From Chrysomallon squamiferum (Eukaryota; Mollusca; Gastropoda; Neomphalida; Peltospiridae), in the NCBI GenBank assembly GCA_012295275.1, contig CM022669.1, forward strand, positions 4,251,777 through 4,313,776: a stretch of DNA of 62,000 nucleotides, read 5' to 3'. Below are positions 14,985 to 48,545 of the stretch, piece by piece. Position 1 is the stretch's first letter, and every line of letters begins with the position of its first letter. The notes beneath the pieces were generated by a model that searched no databases, was not told the origin of the DNA, and was given only the letters and a program-made list of their open reading frames with translations. The position numbers and the translations under genes are program-made.

Positions 14985-15483
14985 TTAATTTATTATTAGT
15001 ATTTTTTTGTTTTTATAATTAGTTTTATTTTTTTTTTGTTTTTTTGCTGTTTCCTTGTTTTTCTTTCTTATATATTTTCCCTTTTTTTTTTTTTTTTTTT
15101 TTGTATGTTATGTATTTTTCTTTCTATTTACATGTGATTTTTTTGTAAAATATCTGTGTTTTCTGTGCTTTTACATATAATCATTGTACCCATAAATGTT
15201 TAAAATTCTTTAAAATATATAACACTAAACTACATTTAATTCTATGATACACTGCACTACACCTTTTAATAATAGTATAGTAGTAGTACTAACAGAATAG
15301 TAGCTATAGTAGCAGCAGTAGCAATAGTAGTAATAGTAGTAGTAGCAGAAGTAGTAACATCAGTAGTAGTAATACTAGTAGTAGTAGCAGTAGTATTAGC
15401 GGTAGATGTAGTAGTAGTAGTAAAATTGAGTTTATTGCTATAACTGTTACTACTACTACTATTACTACTACTACTACTACTAC

Positions 15484-15526
<43 letters not shown>

Positions 15527-15539
15527 CTTTCGTCATTAA

Positions 15540-15760
15540 GAAATTGATATGATATAAATGTCGTTAACAGGTAGTGCTAAGCTTAGGCTATAATTAAACT
15601 GATATTAGAACAAGGAATGATGATTCTGCAAAAATAATGGACTGAAGGAAAGATAAATATATTAATGAACAGAAGAACGATTGGATTATTGGATGGAGTT
15701 CTGATTTATTTAATCTTACATTTTGAATAATTATACGAGAATATTTTATCACAGCTGTTT
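15540..15760. repeat. Third, diverged copy of the duplicated sequence
   Basis: Same orientation as the left arm. It shares ATGTCGTTA..AGTGCTA..TTAGGCTA, ATGGACTGAAGGAAAGATAA and the following segment down to ATATTTTAT. It is preceded by an ATT repeat, as is the matching place in the right arm. Hence at least part of the arm is a dispersed repeat. Confidence 0.7.
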
Positions 15761-15849
15761 AAAGACTTTCAAGTGGGTGATAGTGGGAGGGAGTTTGAAG
15801 AAACAGTTACCAGTCTCTCTGAAACGTCGTATCGTTAATGTTACGTCTT

Positions 15850-15915
15850 TCATGCACGACTCGAACTGCCGGGGTTTGGACTCGAGCTCGTAGTACGCTA
15901 GTCAACGATTGTTCA
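15850..15915 (-). repeat. Possible tRNA-like SINE remnant
   Basis: The minus strand contains CAGTTCGAGTCGTG, close to a Pol III B box, preceded by an anticodon-arm-like stretch with a short self-complementary CGAGCTCG. No clear A box was found. It is unrelated in detail to the 5.2-5.8 kb SINE. Confidence 0.25.
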
Positions 15916-17403
15916 GATAAACATGCAAGCGAGTGGAATTATAGGTAAAAGAAGAACAAGGTTATCGTTTGAGGCGCATTAACAAAAACACTGCTGTGGT
16001 CTAAAACAGTGTGTGTTTCACTGGTACTGAACAAATCATAACATGAGACACGATACGGAATCAGATTATAAAACATCAGTGTGATTATTTCTTTAAACTG
16101 TGGGATGAAAAAATCTTAATGCTTCTTAATCTCTTGCAGTCTATCTCTTTTTTCTCCCTCCTTCCCTCTCTTCTTAACTCGCTCGTTTTTTTTCGTTGTC
16201 TCCCACTCTGTATAAATTTCTGTCTCTCTCTCTCTCTCTCTCTCTCCCCTTTCTCCCTCTGTCTTTCTCTCTATATATCTCCGTCATCTCACTTTTTATA
16301 TCTCTCTCAGTAAATACACAGCAAATCTCAACAACCATAACAACACCAATTACAATACTAATAATACTAATACTAATAATAAATTAATTGTTTTAAAAAT
16401 AAATAAATAAGCTCTCCGTGTTTGGACATAATTATTAAATTTTTTTACAGGTAGGGCTTTGTTTTCATATATTTTTATCGATTGATTGATTGTTTATTTT
16501 TCATTAAAATGTTGGATAATGAATTTATTAACAAATAATGTTTTTTTTTTTTTTGTGTTTGTTTTGTTTTGCAGATTAGTTGAAGTAAATAGTTTCACCT
16601 GTAAATGTTACAGTTCTGTTATTACAAAGGGTATTAATCCGTTCACAACAAAACAGCAGACACATAAACATACACACAACGCACATACATACGTACACTC
16701 ATACACACACAGTGCAGACATACGTAGACACAAACAAACATACAGTTTCACAAACATCTCCATAAATATACAAGTATATACATACATATATCCCATCTAC
16801 ATACATACATATACTCATACAGAGATACATACACGAGAATATACATACATAAATACACATATACGTAATACAAACATGCATATATACATACATGTATAAA
16901 TATATACATTTCTGTGTTTCTGTAAATAAATGTGTGTATTTGTATATATATATGAATGTATGTATGTATGTGTATGTATGTATGTATGTATGTATGTATG
17001 TATGTATGTATGTATGTATTTAAATATGTATGTATGTATGTATGTATGTATGTGTGTATGTATGTTTTCTGTTTGCATCTGAAACACAGAGGTTAAAAAA
17101 CTGTGATATATGTGTATCCGACCTCTCCTGTCTTACCGGTCAGAGTTAACTAAATACAGTGATTTCACCAGTGACGTATTTCATGTGTCGAGCACCGCGG
17201 AAAACACATAGTTAGAGGCGTGTTTCAGCGCAAAAAGCGCCTAATTGTGACAAAATGAACTTCCATTCTGCTTCAGTCCCACAGCCGTTAGAATTAATAC
17301 TTTTTACATGCATACACCATTTGAGAAAGATGTGAAGTACGGTTCGTGTTTACTGTTTCATTTCCTTCTTGTTCGTTATTATTATTATTATTATTAGTGG
17401 TAA

Positions 17404-17447
<44 letters not shown>

Positions 17448-17663
17448 TCATCGTCGTCATCATCATCATCAACTACAGCGTATTTCTGATTTTTTTTATA
17501 TTATTTATATTTTACTTAATTATGTTTTGTCAAGATATTTAAATATTATTTGTTTAGTAGCCTGGTATTTATTAAAAAAATGTAATTTTAATAATATAAA
17601 TTATAATATTTTAACTGTACAAAAACAGACACCCCAGCCCACCCACCCATCCCACACTCACAT

Positions 17664-17773
<110 letters not shown>

Positions 17774-17831
17774 AGAAAGAACTAAAAGGGACAAACCGTT
17801 TAAAACATTAAACTAATAATAAATAAAAAAA

Positions 17832-17880
17832 AATCAAAGAACTAAAAAGGGACAAACAGCGTTTATAACATCAAATTGTC

Positions 17881-17925
<45 letters not shown>

Positions 17926-18360
17926 GCAACAAAACAAAAACAACAATAATAGAATGTTATAGGTTAGATGAAAATCTAACTGATATTAAAAGGAATTATA
18001 GGAATTATGGACTGAAGGAAAGATAAATACATCAGTAAGACAGAAGAATGGATGGATTTCAGATTTATATAATCATACATTTTAATTAATTATACGACAA
18101 TATTTTATAGGTTCATCTGACACCATAGTTTTAACCCATACATTTTTAAGTCGTATTTAATACAGGGGACAGTATCAAAAGTTGTCTGATAAAAAATTAT
18201 CTAATAACTGTACACAGGCGACACGTTTAGAAATTTTAATTAAAATCACATCTTTGTTTGCGACGCGGAAATACCAGTGTAAGTAAAGGTAACATTTTCT
18301 TGTTGGTCAACGTAACGTCGACGACGTCAGGAACAATGCACTGGTTCCCGTAGCTCGCGA
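17832..18360. repeat. Left arm of an inverted duplication (outer block)
   Basis: It is nearly identical in reverse complement to 24835-25452. It shares AAGAACTAAAAAGGGACAAA at the outer end, the unique segment about 17950-18110, and about 180 almost unchanged bases up to AGCTCGCGA. It lacks about 90 bases present in the right arm. Outside it lie (TA)n(GA)n at 17670-17768. Confidence 0.85.
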
Positions 18361-18800
18361 TGCGCCGCTGTTTGCACAAGCAAGTTGCTGCAAACAGTCG
18401 AAACGAAAACGTCTCGTTTTAGCATCGTCTTTTTAAACAACAAACCCATTGAGCGTCAATACGTGTTTGTTTTCCACTGACTTCCTCGTTCATGTTCACT
18501 TCGTCATTAAACAGTGGAGTGATCAGAAAACACAATGGTTTTCCTAAAGCGGTTCATCTTTGTTGGCTTCCTTGTGTCTTTTGATTCTTCTTCATTTTCT
18601 TTCATTTATCTTCTTTTTTTTTTTTTTTTTTGCTTCTCTATCTCCCGGTGAATATATATTTTTTTATTTTCCAAGGTTAAACTGAAACTGTTTACAATTC
18701 ATGCATGAGATGTACGTTCATTAAATTGTAGCTGGTTAAGGAAATAGAGATTTAGATACGTTTGTGTCAACATACGATAAACGGTTACATTTGTATATAA

Positions 18801-18943
18801 GTGCATGTTTTATAGCGCTTATAAACATCTTAACGTGAGACATATCAAGCTTGTATCGACGACAGTTTTTCAAAGAGTCTAATGAACTGTAAAACTGTTT
18901 GCTAGAATTATTTATTATACTTTGTTCTTACGTTTGAATAGTA
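18801..18943. repeat. Inverted duplication, inner block, left
   Basis: From GTGCATGTTTTATAGCGCTT to GTTTGAATAGTA it matches 23892-24035 in reverse complement with scattered differences. It keeps the nested order relative to the outer block. Confidence 0.8.
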
Positions 18944-39430
<20,487 letters not shown>

Positions 39431-39471
39431 GTTGAATTAGAACTCATTATTCTTCATAATATCCAGAACAA

Positions 39472-39477
39472 AATAAA
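39472..39477 (+). promoter_or_regulatory. Candidate polyadenylation signal of the CBM14 gene
   Basis: AATAAA lies 42 bases after the TAA at 39430. It would be used if the donor that overlaps the stop is not spliced. Another AATAAA occurs at 41264, after the possible terminal exon. Confidence 0.45.
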
Positions 39478-40283
39478 GCCAAAAATGAACCTTGGAATGT
39501 TTTCTTCTGTAAAATAGCGATCCCTATCCAAAGAACTGCTAACATGAAAGTAAAAATTAATAATATTTGTAGATGGAAAATACTGTATTGTCATCATTGA
39601 GTTTGACTTCTTTCTGAACATCGCTTAGAGCATTACTCAAAATGGATTAATCAATAAACCATTGAAAACAAATAAAACGAATACTAATATATCATGGTCT
39701 TTAACTTTTTTGTTGAGTATATTTAAAAAGTCATTGCCCTTTTTGTTTTCATTTTAATTATTTTTGTTACGATTCAAATTATCGTATGTAACTAAAGATG
39801 GTTATAGTTTAGATTATAATTTTATTTGTTTTAATTTGGTTTATTTTACATTTCTGATAAAATTAATTAAATCGTGATGTATTTGAGCTGGGACAAAGAA
39901 CAAACACAGAGAGCAATTTTTATTTGTTTCTCAGGAATGGTACATAATCTCATATTAAGTACTGTCTAGTATTAATGTTACATAGTTAAGTATTGCTTTG
40001 AGGACAACCAAACATTTGAAAAATGTATTGAATTAAAATGGGATATTTTAAAAATGTATTTTATAATTATCTGGATTTTATAATCATAATAAAAAATCAT
40101 ATTTCTTTACTAATTTTCATTAAATGGAACCACAAAATAGATATAAAACTGATGTAAATATGGCATTTGTACTAAAATTAATAAATAAATGAATAACAAA
40201 ATATTCGGTACAGAAAAAATCCTGATTCTTTAAAGATCATAGATTGTTTTACGATGCAGTGTCTAAATGTGATTTTGTCTCCA

Positions 40284-40387
<104 letters not shown>

Positions 40388-40534
40388 TAATCATTTATTT
40401 TTTAAAAATCATCAGTTATACCTAATCCTCTAAATATACGAGTAATTTTTCTTGAGTATAATTATAAGGCATGTACTTATAATATGTAGAGACATCGAGA
40501 ATAAAATTCTTAAAATAAATCTTATATACATCTG

Positions 40535-40593
<59 letters not shown>

Positions 40594-40861
40594 AAGAAGA
40601 AGAAGAAGAAGAAGAAGAAGAAGAAGAAGAAGAAGAAATAATATTTGTTCATTTGATTAGATTTGGGGATTATAAAAAAGTATATATCGCAGTAAAAAAT
40701 TATTTTAATGTAATCATAACAAAAAGTAATTTTTCTTTACAAGTTCACATTTTTTAACGAGTTAGTATATACATTCATCATAATAAAGTTTTACGTTTCT
40801 TAAACTAATCTCGTTAATATGGAGGTAAAGAGTTTAATGTTTTGTTGTTTTTTCGTTTCAG

Positions 40862-41270
40862 TTAGATGGTTCGGTACTTGGCGACACGTGAAAGATGAAG
40901 AGCATTTCAACTAAAAAAATGAACGATTTATTTCAGGGTTATTTTTTTTATTTTATTTCATTCACACAACAAAAATGTCGTGTTAAAATTCTCTGGCATT
41001 TGTCACAAGCAGCTTTTTTTTTTCACTATGCTCTTCTAATATTCTGATGAAAACAAACATTGAAAAAAGGAGAAAAGTACAGTGAAGAAAAAAAATCTGT
41101 ATTTCAGATGTTATGGGTCTGTTTGACGTAACGGAAACATTAATAGAAGAAAACTGGTAACGTTATCTTGACGTATGAACATCAGACTCTTTTTATTTTT
41201 CCCTCTCAGTATTTCACGTATAATTAAGTAACATTGAGGACCGTAAGGCTTTATCAGGAATAAATAAATT
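40862..41270 (+). other. Possible alternative terminal exon of the CBM14 gene (mostly 3' UTR)
   Basis: A good acceptor (TTTTTTCGTTTCAG) ends at 40861. Spliced from the donor at 39427 in phase 2, it would turn the last codon into Cys and stop at the next codon. AATAAA at about 41264 would end it. This is an alternative to simple termination at 39430. Confidence 0.3.
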
Positions 41271-43229
41271 TTACCAGTAAAAAGAGGTGAAGATGTTTTA
41301 CTGAACTGTACTGCAGTGCACTAACGAAGCATATTTTGATCAGACTACAGACATTTACAATGCATACACACACACAAAAAAAAAGGAGGTCGCCATGATT
41401 ATTATTTATAGAAGAGAATTATATGGATTATACAAGGAAAGGGAATTTTTTCCCTGACGGACGCATATTGTGTGATGACTGTCTATCTGGAAATACTTAC
41501 AAAGAAATAGAAACAATTTCCAGAATATTATTATATGACATTATAACACAGTGTTAGAGCGAAAAGGTTATATGCACATTGGCTGATCAGACATTTTTAT
41601 TTTATACCTCTTGTGATTTTCTGATATTATTCACACTTGATCGGTTTCAGGAAACACAATGGCTTTAATGTAACTGATATTGTCAAAGTGTTACTGGCGT
41701 GGGTTATATCTTACTAATAGACGTGTACATGCATTAGCGGAAGCTACATGTATACGGACTAAAATCCACTGAGACAGATTCTGTTAAACAGATACAGAGA
41801 TATTGACAGCGAAATGTATTTTAAGTAAAACACGATCTAATGTATTACTAATACCATTCTGTTTCACCTGTACACGTTTTAACGTTGAAATTATCATTAA
41901 GATCAACGATAAGTCTGTATGTTTTATTATTGCTATTATTATTATTATTGTTATTGTTATTATTATTACATTCAAATGTCTGAAATGATTCAACACGTGA
42001 CCTGTTATTGTTATGTTTTACTGTTGTTAGACTCACAGTGTTGATAACTAAGATAAATCGACTAAAATATGTCTGTTATCATGTTTTAATGTTTACCTCG
42101 CGTTCATATCCACTGACTCATGTTTGTGAATCTGCAAGTTGTTAAGTCTCATTATTGATACTATCTCAACACTGATCTAATTTTAACGAATGTCTGACGA
42201 AAGATCAATAACATCACACGATGTACAATCTTTTATTCTTATTGTGTTGGAATCAGTTATGTAATATCAATCAGTCTATGATTCTAATAAAAAAAAAAAA
42301 AAACTTGCCAGTAGTCACAAGTCATTATAGCGTGTTAACTGATTGGAAGATGTTTTAATGAAAACAGTTTGCAGAAGTAGTGTACAAGATATTAATTTAT
42401 AGATGTAAATAAATCTGTATCATTCATTTCAGTTATTGTATAGTCGTCTATGATGCATTTACCCATTTTTATTCATCATTTCATTACTTTTGTTGGTTTC
42501 TTAAATGTTTTGGATATTAGATCTGTACATCTTCATGTTAATAAAAGGTTACACGTATTTCATATGTCTGTAATATTTTGTTATCGCAAAACTTTAAAAT
42601 ATGTCGTGTTCATTTTTCATACTCTATTTATGTCTTAAATGAAACTTACACACACCTATGTTGTATACCGTTCAAACATTTCTCTCACTTCACAGTTATA
42701 TTATAACAAAAATGTCACACTGTCAATTTACATGTTAATCTTTTTTAAAAATAAAACCACAGTTTTACAATCAATATCACCCAGCCAATGGTAGAGATTG
42801 TTACAAGTTAAATCATCCAATAAAATTTCAGGTTGGAGCCTCTGTGACCAGACTCAGAGATAATTTTCAATCTTATGTACTATATTTGTTCTGTTACCTT
42901 CAGCTATTAAAGTTATGTTTTAAAATAATGTTCACGAAATGCCAAGTTGAGAGATATTGTCTTCCTTGGAGTCAGTAAGCCAGACAAAGGTAAATGAGGG
43001 AGAGTACGTAATTACCTACTGACACGAGACATACACATAATATTGAGATTATTAATGAGAGTAGGTGACAGACGCAATGTATAAGTAAGCTTTTTAGTAC
43101 CAGACATGAATGATATTGTTATGTAAGGTAATTCCCCAGGACTGGTATATTAACCGACATAAAGTCGAATACATAATACGCCTATTTTACTAACAGCATA
43201 AGAAAAAAAAGAGAGAGAGAGAGAGTCTG

Positions 43230-43343
<114 letters not shown>

Positions 43344-45382
43344 GAGAGAGAGTCTGAGAGAATACAATATTTTTAATGTTGTCTCTACAGATATACGTAA
43401 ATAAATCTTAGATGGATCTTCTGTTACTAGTAACCTTCTGGCAACTGTTGGTTCGGCACCTCCTTTAGCCCGGACAAAAAACTTGAAATTCCCTCTGTCA
43501 CCAGACTAGTTTCTTGGGCAGCCTCGGATGGTGTTGTGTGTAAGGCGCGCTTACTTACATTCTTTACACTGCTGTCGTTGGTTGTGATACCGCAATTCCG
43601 TGAGCTTCTTAGCTTATTTCGCTTGAATTAAACCCTAGGTACGGCTTCTAAGACAGACGAGATGTCAAACGTAAACACGAGTCCACATCGATCCAAGATA
43701 AAGCAGAACTGTTGAAAAAAAGGGACCGTAGTGTTTCGGAACGTGAGCTGTGTGACATTTACAGTATTGCTTCATCAGCTGATCACGATACAAGCACCTG
43801 TATTTCATTTACTTATTTAATTTACATTTAATATTTAATTTACATTTCTAGCAGTCCGTCGTATACTTTAGACACATAAGAGATGTATAATCGGTGGGTT
43901 AGAGGTGTGATGATGAATTATTATTACGTGACTGCGGTTGGTTTGGCAAAATGGCTCTGGAACCAAGAATACAGGAAAATCGGTGGCGTTCCTCTAATAT
44001 AATTATCGGAGGTTTTGCATTAAATAAGACTGGCCAACAGCTCATCCGCTGTAGAATATTTTCAAACAGTAGCACTGTTCATATTCAATTTTTTTTTAAT
44101 AATATTTTTTCGATTTTAAATCATTAATTTCATGTCGAAAACGATTGTGTTAAGACATCGATCCAGTTGAAAATAAATTCGTCTTGTTTACATTCTTCAG
44201 TAACAATAAAATTATAAAACAGAAAACGTTAATGTCAGTCTGAATTACAACTACTGAACAAAAAGTATACTGAACAAAAAAGATATGGATCGTGCACAAG
44301 TGATTAATATAAATATCAAGATTATGATGCCTCTATATATATGTATGTGTGTCTCTATGTGTGAATGTGCGTGTGTGTGAGAGAGTTTATGTACGTGAGA
44401 GAGAGAATTTCCAGTCTTTCATCCCATATCAAAAAAGCACGTCAAAATAATATGAACAAATATTGTATAATTCATAAAATATGTGCAGTGTATATTCTAA
44501 AACTAGTCTATTAAGCAGTAAATCTGAAATAAAAATAAAATAATAACTGCCTATAAAAGTTGCAAAATATTGGTAATACGGTTCCAATTTGAAATTTATC
44601 AACAGCGCGAATAAATAATATTTTTGAAACATTCAAATCGACTAACAGATGTAGTATATTACTGAATTATTTGTAGAAATTTATCAAGCATTCATTAATT
44701 GATAACAATAACATAACAAGATAATAACAATAATAATAATAATAATAATAACACAACGCAGCGTTTCTATCTATATATTAAAATAAATAACAGCCTACAT
44801 ACAGCTAATTAATTAATATAATTTGAATCTTGAATCATCAGCATCATCATCATTTATTTATTTATTTTTTTATTTCAGTAATAAATAACAACACTTTTCC
44901 ATTTGTCAGTTGAAAACATTAATCAGAACACTTTATTTAAATCCACTGTATGGTTTTATTCTCTGAACTACGATTATCCATCTAAGTTATATTTCACGTA
45001 AATCGAGGTCTTACACTTTTATTACTTCATAAAGAAAAACTTTGATTCTTGTAATGACGTCATTAGCGTCTACAAGAGATTTGTTTAGGTTGGATAAAAC
45101 TTGTTACAAAACAATGAAGTCAGTGCCTGATCACATATGTGCCGTTTATGTGGAGTAAACACAATAACTGACTGTATGTACTGAGGTTTTGTTGCCATCA
45201 ATTAATATACAGATATATTATAATTTTATATATAACGTAAAATGTAAAGCTAACATACACTTTCTCTGAAGAATACACGTCAAAAAAAAGTTCATTACCA
45301 GTTGGAGAGTGGCATTTGTTCCTCTGATCGCTATTCCGTAGTGGATAAACAGGACAACAATGTGATGAATTGTTCTTACGTA

Positions 45383-45553
45383 TTATACTTCAACTAAAGA
45401 TTGTCTAAGATCGTTCTGTTTACATTTTGTCGTTAGGAACAGTTTGCAGTCCCGCGCTGCCCAGAGGAAAATCAGAGTGACTGGCAGGAGTATTCCAATC
45501 ACCACCAGCGGAGTAATAGCTGATCTGAGAAATGAATTCAGTTTACCGATACA
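45383..45553 (-). CDS. PAN-stalk gene exon 4: transmembrane segment and tail
   Basis: The acceptor is CTCTATTTTCAG. The exon gives 56 codons then TAA: about ten extracellular residues, a strongly hydrophobic stretch of about 22, then a basic, Cys-containing cytoplasmic tail. An alternative AG (TTTCTCAG, about 30 bases further in) would break the frame. Confidence 0.72.
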   Translation of the reverse strand, partial: CIGKLNSFLRSAITPLVVIGILLPVTLIFLWAARDCKLFLTTKCKQNDLRQSLVEV

Positions 45554-47795
45554 CTGAAAATAGAGAGTGAGAAAAACATGTAGCTGTATATTTAAGAATC
45601 ATACATATCTAACTAGATGTATTTCATACAAAGATACATACATACATACATATACATACATACACACACATGCATACATACATAAATACATACATATATA
45701 CATACACATATACACACATACATACATACATATATACATATATACATATATACATAGATACATACAGACATACAGACATACATACATAATACGTACATAT
45801 ACACACCTACACATTTATTTTGGTAAAACTGGGAGTTACCTGTTTTTGCTCGGTAATAGAACTACACAAAGGATGATCTGGATGACTACTGCACCAGTCT
45901 GTCAAAGAAATATCAGTATTATACAGTCATAATATCAATATTATATAATCATTATATTAGTATGATATAGTTTGTATTATATAGTCATAACATCTGTATT
46001 ATATAGTCATACTATCAATGTTACATAGTCATACATCAGTATTATATAGTCATAATATCTGTATTATGTAGTCATAATATTAATATTATAGTCATAATAT
46101 TAGTATTATATAGTCATAATAGTTTTATTATATAGTTATAATATCAATATTATATAGTCATAATATCAATATTACATACACATAACAGTCTTATATAGTC
46201 ATAATAATTTTATTCCAAATTCCGTTGCTCTAAGAAAGAAAGAAGAAGAAGAAAGAATATAATATTAAATTTAAAATGAAAATAAATTAGAGAGCTCTAT
46301 AGTAATTTTAAATCATTCTAATATAAAGTAAAAATATTAAATCAGTAATGAAAGTAGTTTAAGTAATAGCAGTGGCAGCTGTTATAGTAGCAGTAGAAAC
46401 AGTCATCAAAGAAACAGCTATAGCAGTCCTAAAGGGAAATCAGTAACAATAGTAGAAATGGTGTGATTATTAGTAGTATAAATATTGTATCATACCTGAG
46501 ACTTTGTATATTTGTGTTTCAAAACAGTCTGTACGTTTCTCATTATTATTCAATCTCAACTTTTCGTGTTTCAGTGATTTCATTTCCTCACTGGCAGACA
46601 TCTTGTACGGTGGAATCTTTATTTCTTTTTCTTTTATTCCCAAATAATTATTGTTGTTCTTGCACTGGTGGCATTCTTTGTAGCCACGTCGTAGTTCTCC
46701 TTCATCCACAACTACTACGATGGACTGTTCTTTGTTGGGATGGTTATTCTGATCCAGTGTTTTCTCAGGAGATACCTTTCTGCCATTTTCCTCCTTCTGA
46801 AACAAGGTGTTCTTAAATGATGACATCATGTTGATGTTGGTTGTTGTTTCATGTCTCTCAAATGTGATGTGTTCATCTTTACCATGAGTGCCATCTTTCA
46901 ATTCAGCTTGACCAACTGAAGCATTTGGTATACCATCACCATTACTGAATGTATCCGGTAATTCACTCAGTTTATCTAGCAAATTCACCGATTCACTAAG
47001 AGTATCAGAATCTGTCAGCATTTCAACGTTAGCATTTGTCGTCAGAATTCCATTCAAATCATTTGGGTTGGTTAGCATATAGTGAAAAGATTCTGAATCA
47101 TTAATTATTTTATTCCTGCTGCTGGAAATGTTGATAAACTTACTCGCTGTATCCAAGGCATCGATTACTTTAATGTCTTTACTGAAGCTGTCAAATAATT
47201 TGTCGTTTGTATCTGTGGCATTCAACACTTCACTGTATGCAGCAGATACTTTCATCAGTTCTTCATTGTTAAAATTCACACCATTTTTCGCATTAATTTT
47301 GAAGATCTTTGAAGGTTCCTCTGACGTTTTTGAGTTAGCAATTGGATCTTTTAAACTGTTGAAACTGTCACGAGATCTATCATAAAACTCGACTTTTTCG
47401 CTAGATTCTCCTGTATCACCACCAGACTGAAACGAACTGTATTCTCCCGCATCTGAACTAAGAGAATTGTTTTCTCTTGCACTCAAAATTGTTTTTTTGT
47501 CTGCCTTTGTGTTTGTATTGCTTGGAATTGTTTGAGTCGTGTCTGGGAGAGGTGTACGTCGTTTTTCTTCTTCAGAATGTTTTGTCTTTGTCTGACTGTG
47601 AGGACGCTCTGTGCTGCTAGACAAGATTCTGGTCTTGGTGGTTCGACGTGACGTCAGCGTGGAGTAAAGAGACGGTAAACTGGTTGTCTTGGCAGAAGAC
47701 AGAGGATCGCTTGTTACGTTATCACTGGAACTCTTTGTTGTCAGGTCGTATCTTTTCTGGGATGATTTGATGGTATGTTTCGATGATTCCAAATC

Positions 47796-47826
<31 letters not shown>

Positions 47827-48545
47827 TCTGAAAGTGTGTTCCAGTAAATCAAAATTTTAAGTTTTCCATTTTAACAACCAGCATTAAAAAAAAAATAAAA
47901 ATAAAAATATTTTCCATATTAATGGATATTTGTATCTGATGTTTAATATTTCAAAGATGGAAATTTTTTAAATATTACAAATCAATAACTAAAGAAATCG
48001 ACATTTTTATTCAGTTTACGCACAGTTATCAGTTGTAATATTTTACATACGCATGTAAATAGCATACCAATTTAATATATACAGTCTGAAACCTTCACGC
48101 ACATAGAAAAACAAAAACAGAGGCACATACACGTATCAGGTATCTAAAGTACTTCGATGTAAAATCAGCGAGAGCTGATATTCATGTAAGTCTGTGACCA
48201 ATATTTCATTAACATCTTATAAAATGTACCATCTCATTTACCTCTTCTACCAAACCGCTGAATTTCAAAATACTGCCAACCCTTTTCTTGGTAGACATCT
48301 TCGTGTCCGTTATACACAGATGAATGTGTTTGACAGGTACGACTGAAGCTGTTGTAGCAGTAGCTAACACATTCGCGTTCTTGGTAGCATAGCAACGAAC
48401 ACTGAATCCGACTTGAATGCAGTTTTCTCAGTACGTCAGTTTTCATCGCAAAGCCGTTGGCGTAGTTGCGTTTCCTGAAGACGGCGTGTCTTCCAGACGT
48501 AGAAAGTATTAAAAGAAATTTTGTAAATGTAATGAATAACTCCAT
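45383..48545 (-). CDS. PAN/Apple-like domain, Ser/Thr-rich stalk, single-pass membrane protein (610 aa)
   Basis: Four exons on the minus strand: 48545-48242, 47794-46496, 45898-45840 and 45553-45383. Intron phases are 1, 1 and 0, and every junction keeps the frame. A signal peptide spans about residues 1-21. A PAN/Apple-like domain follows, with cysteines 49, 53, 59, 63 and 71 in the usual cluster. Residues of about 103-500 are rich in Ser, Thr, Asn and Lys with very few cysteines, as expected of an extended stalk. A few cysteines return shortly before the membrane. One hydrophobic segment at about 566-587 is followed by Arg-Asp-Cys and a tail of about 23 residues, so this should be a type I surface protein. 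PAN domains bind proteins or carbohydrates; the ligand here is unknown. A TATA-like site lies about 93 bases upstream of the ATG. Exons 3 and 4 rest on splice consensus and phase only. Confidence 0.78.
45632..45800 (+). repeat. (CATA)n microsatellite in the last intron of the PAN-stalk gene
   Basis: CATA/TATA-type units between exons 3 and 4. Confidence 0.9.
45840..45898 (-). CDS. PAN-stalk gene exon 3 (59 nt)
   Basis: The acceptor is TTTCTTTGACAG and the donor AAACAG|GTAACT. The exon encodes Asp (split codon) plus 19 residues containing two cysteines, just before the membrane segment. It enters in phase 1 and leaves in phase 0, matching both neighbours. Confidence 0.7.
45905..46212 (+). repeat. 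Minisatellite, unit about 24 bases, in PAN-stalk intron 2
   Basis: About 12 diverged copies of ATTATATAGTCATAATATCA. It starts within about ten bases of the exon 3 acceptor. Confidence 0.85.
46496..47794 (-). CDS. PAN-stalk gene exon 2: Ser/Thr-rich extracellular stalk
   Basis: The exon begins after the TTATTAG acceptor at 47796-47795; the split codon reads Asp. It encodes 432 residues of low-complexity Ser/Thr/Asn/Lys-rich sequence. The donor is TCTCAG|GTATGA, phase 1. The open frame extends upstream through a TTA repeat that reads as poly-Leu, but this belongs to the intron. The exon is symmetric (1-1). Confidence 0.8.
48242..48545 (-). CDS. PAN-stalk gene exon 1: signal peptide and PAN-like domain
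   Basis: The ATG is at 48545. Residues 1-101 hold the signal peptide and the five-cysteine PAN-like domain. The donor is AGAAGAG|GTAAAT at 48241, phase 1. Confidence 0.8.

Noticed and set aside
47795-47852. N-terminal extension of the PAN-stalk exon 2 frame (poly-Leu)
   Set aside because: It reads through a TTA repeat inside the intron; the phase-matched acceptor at 47796-47795 removes it.
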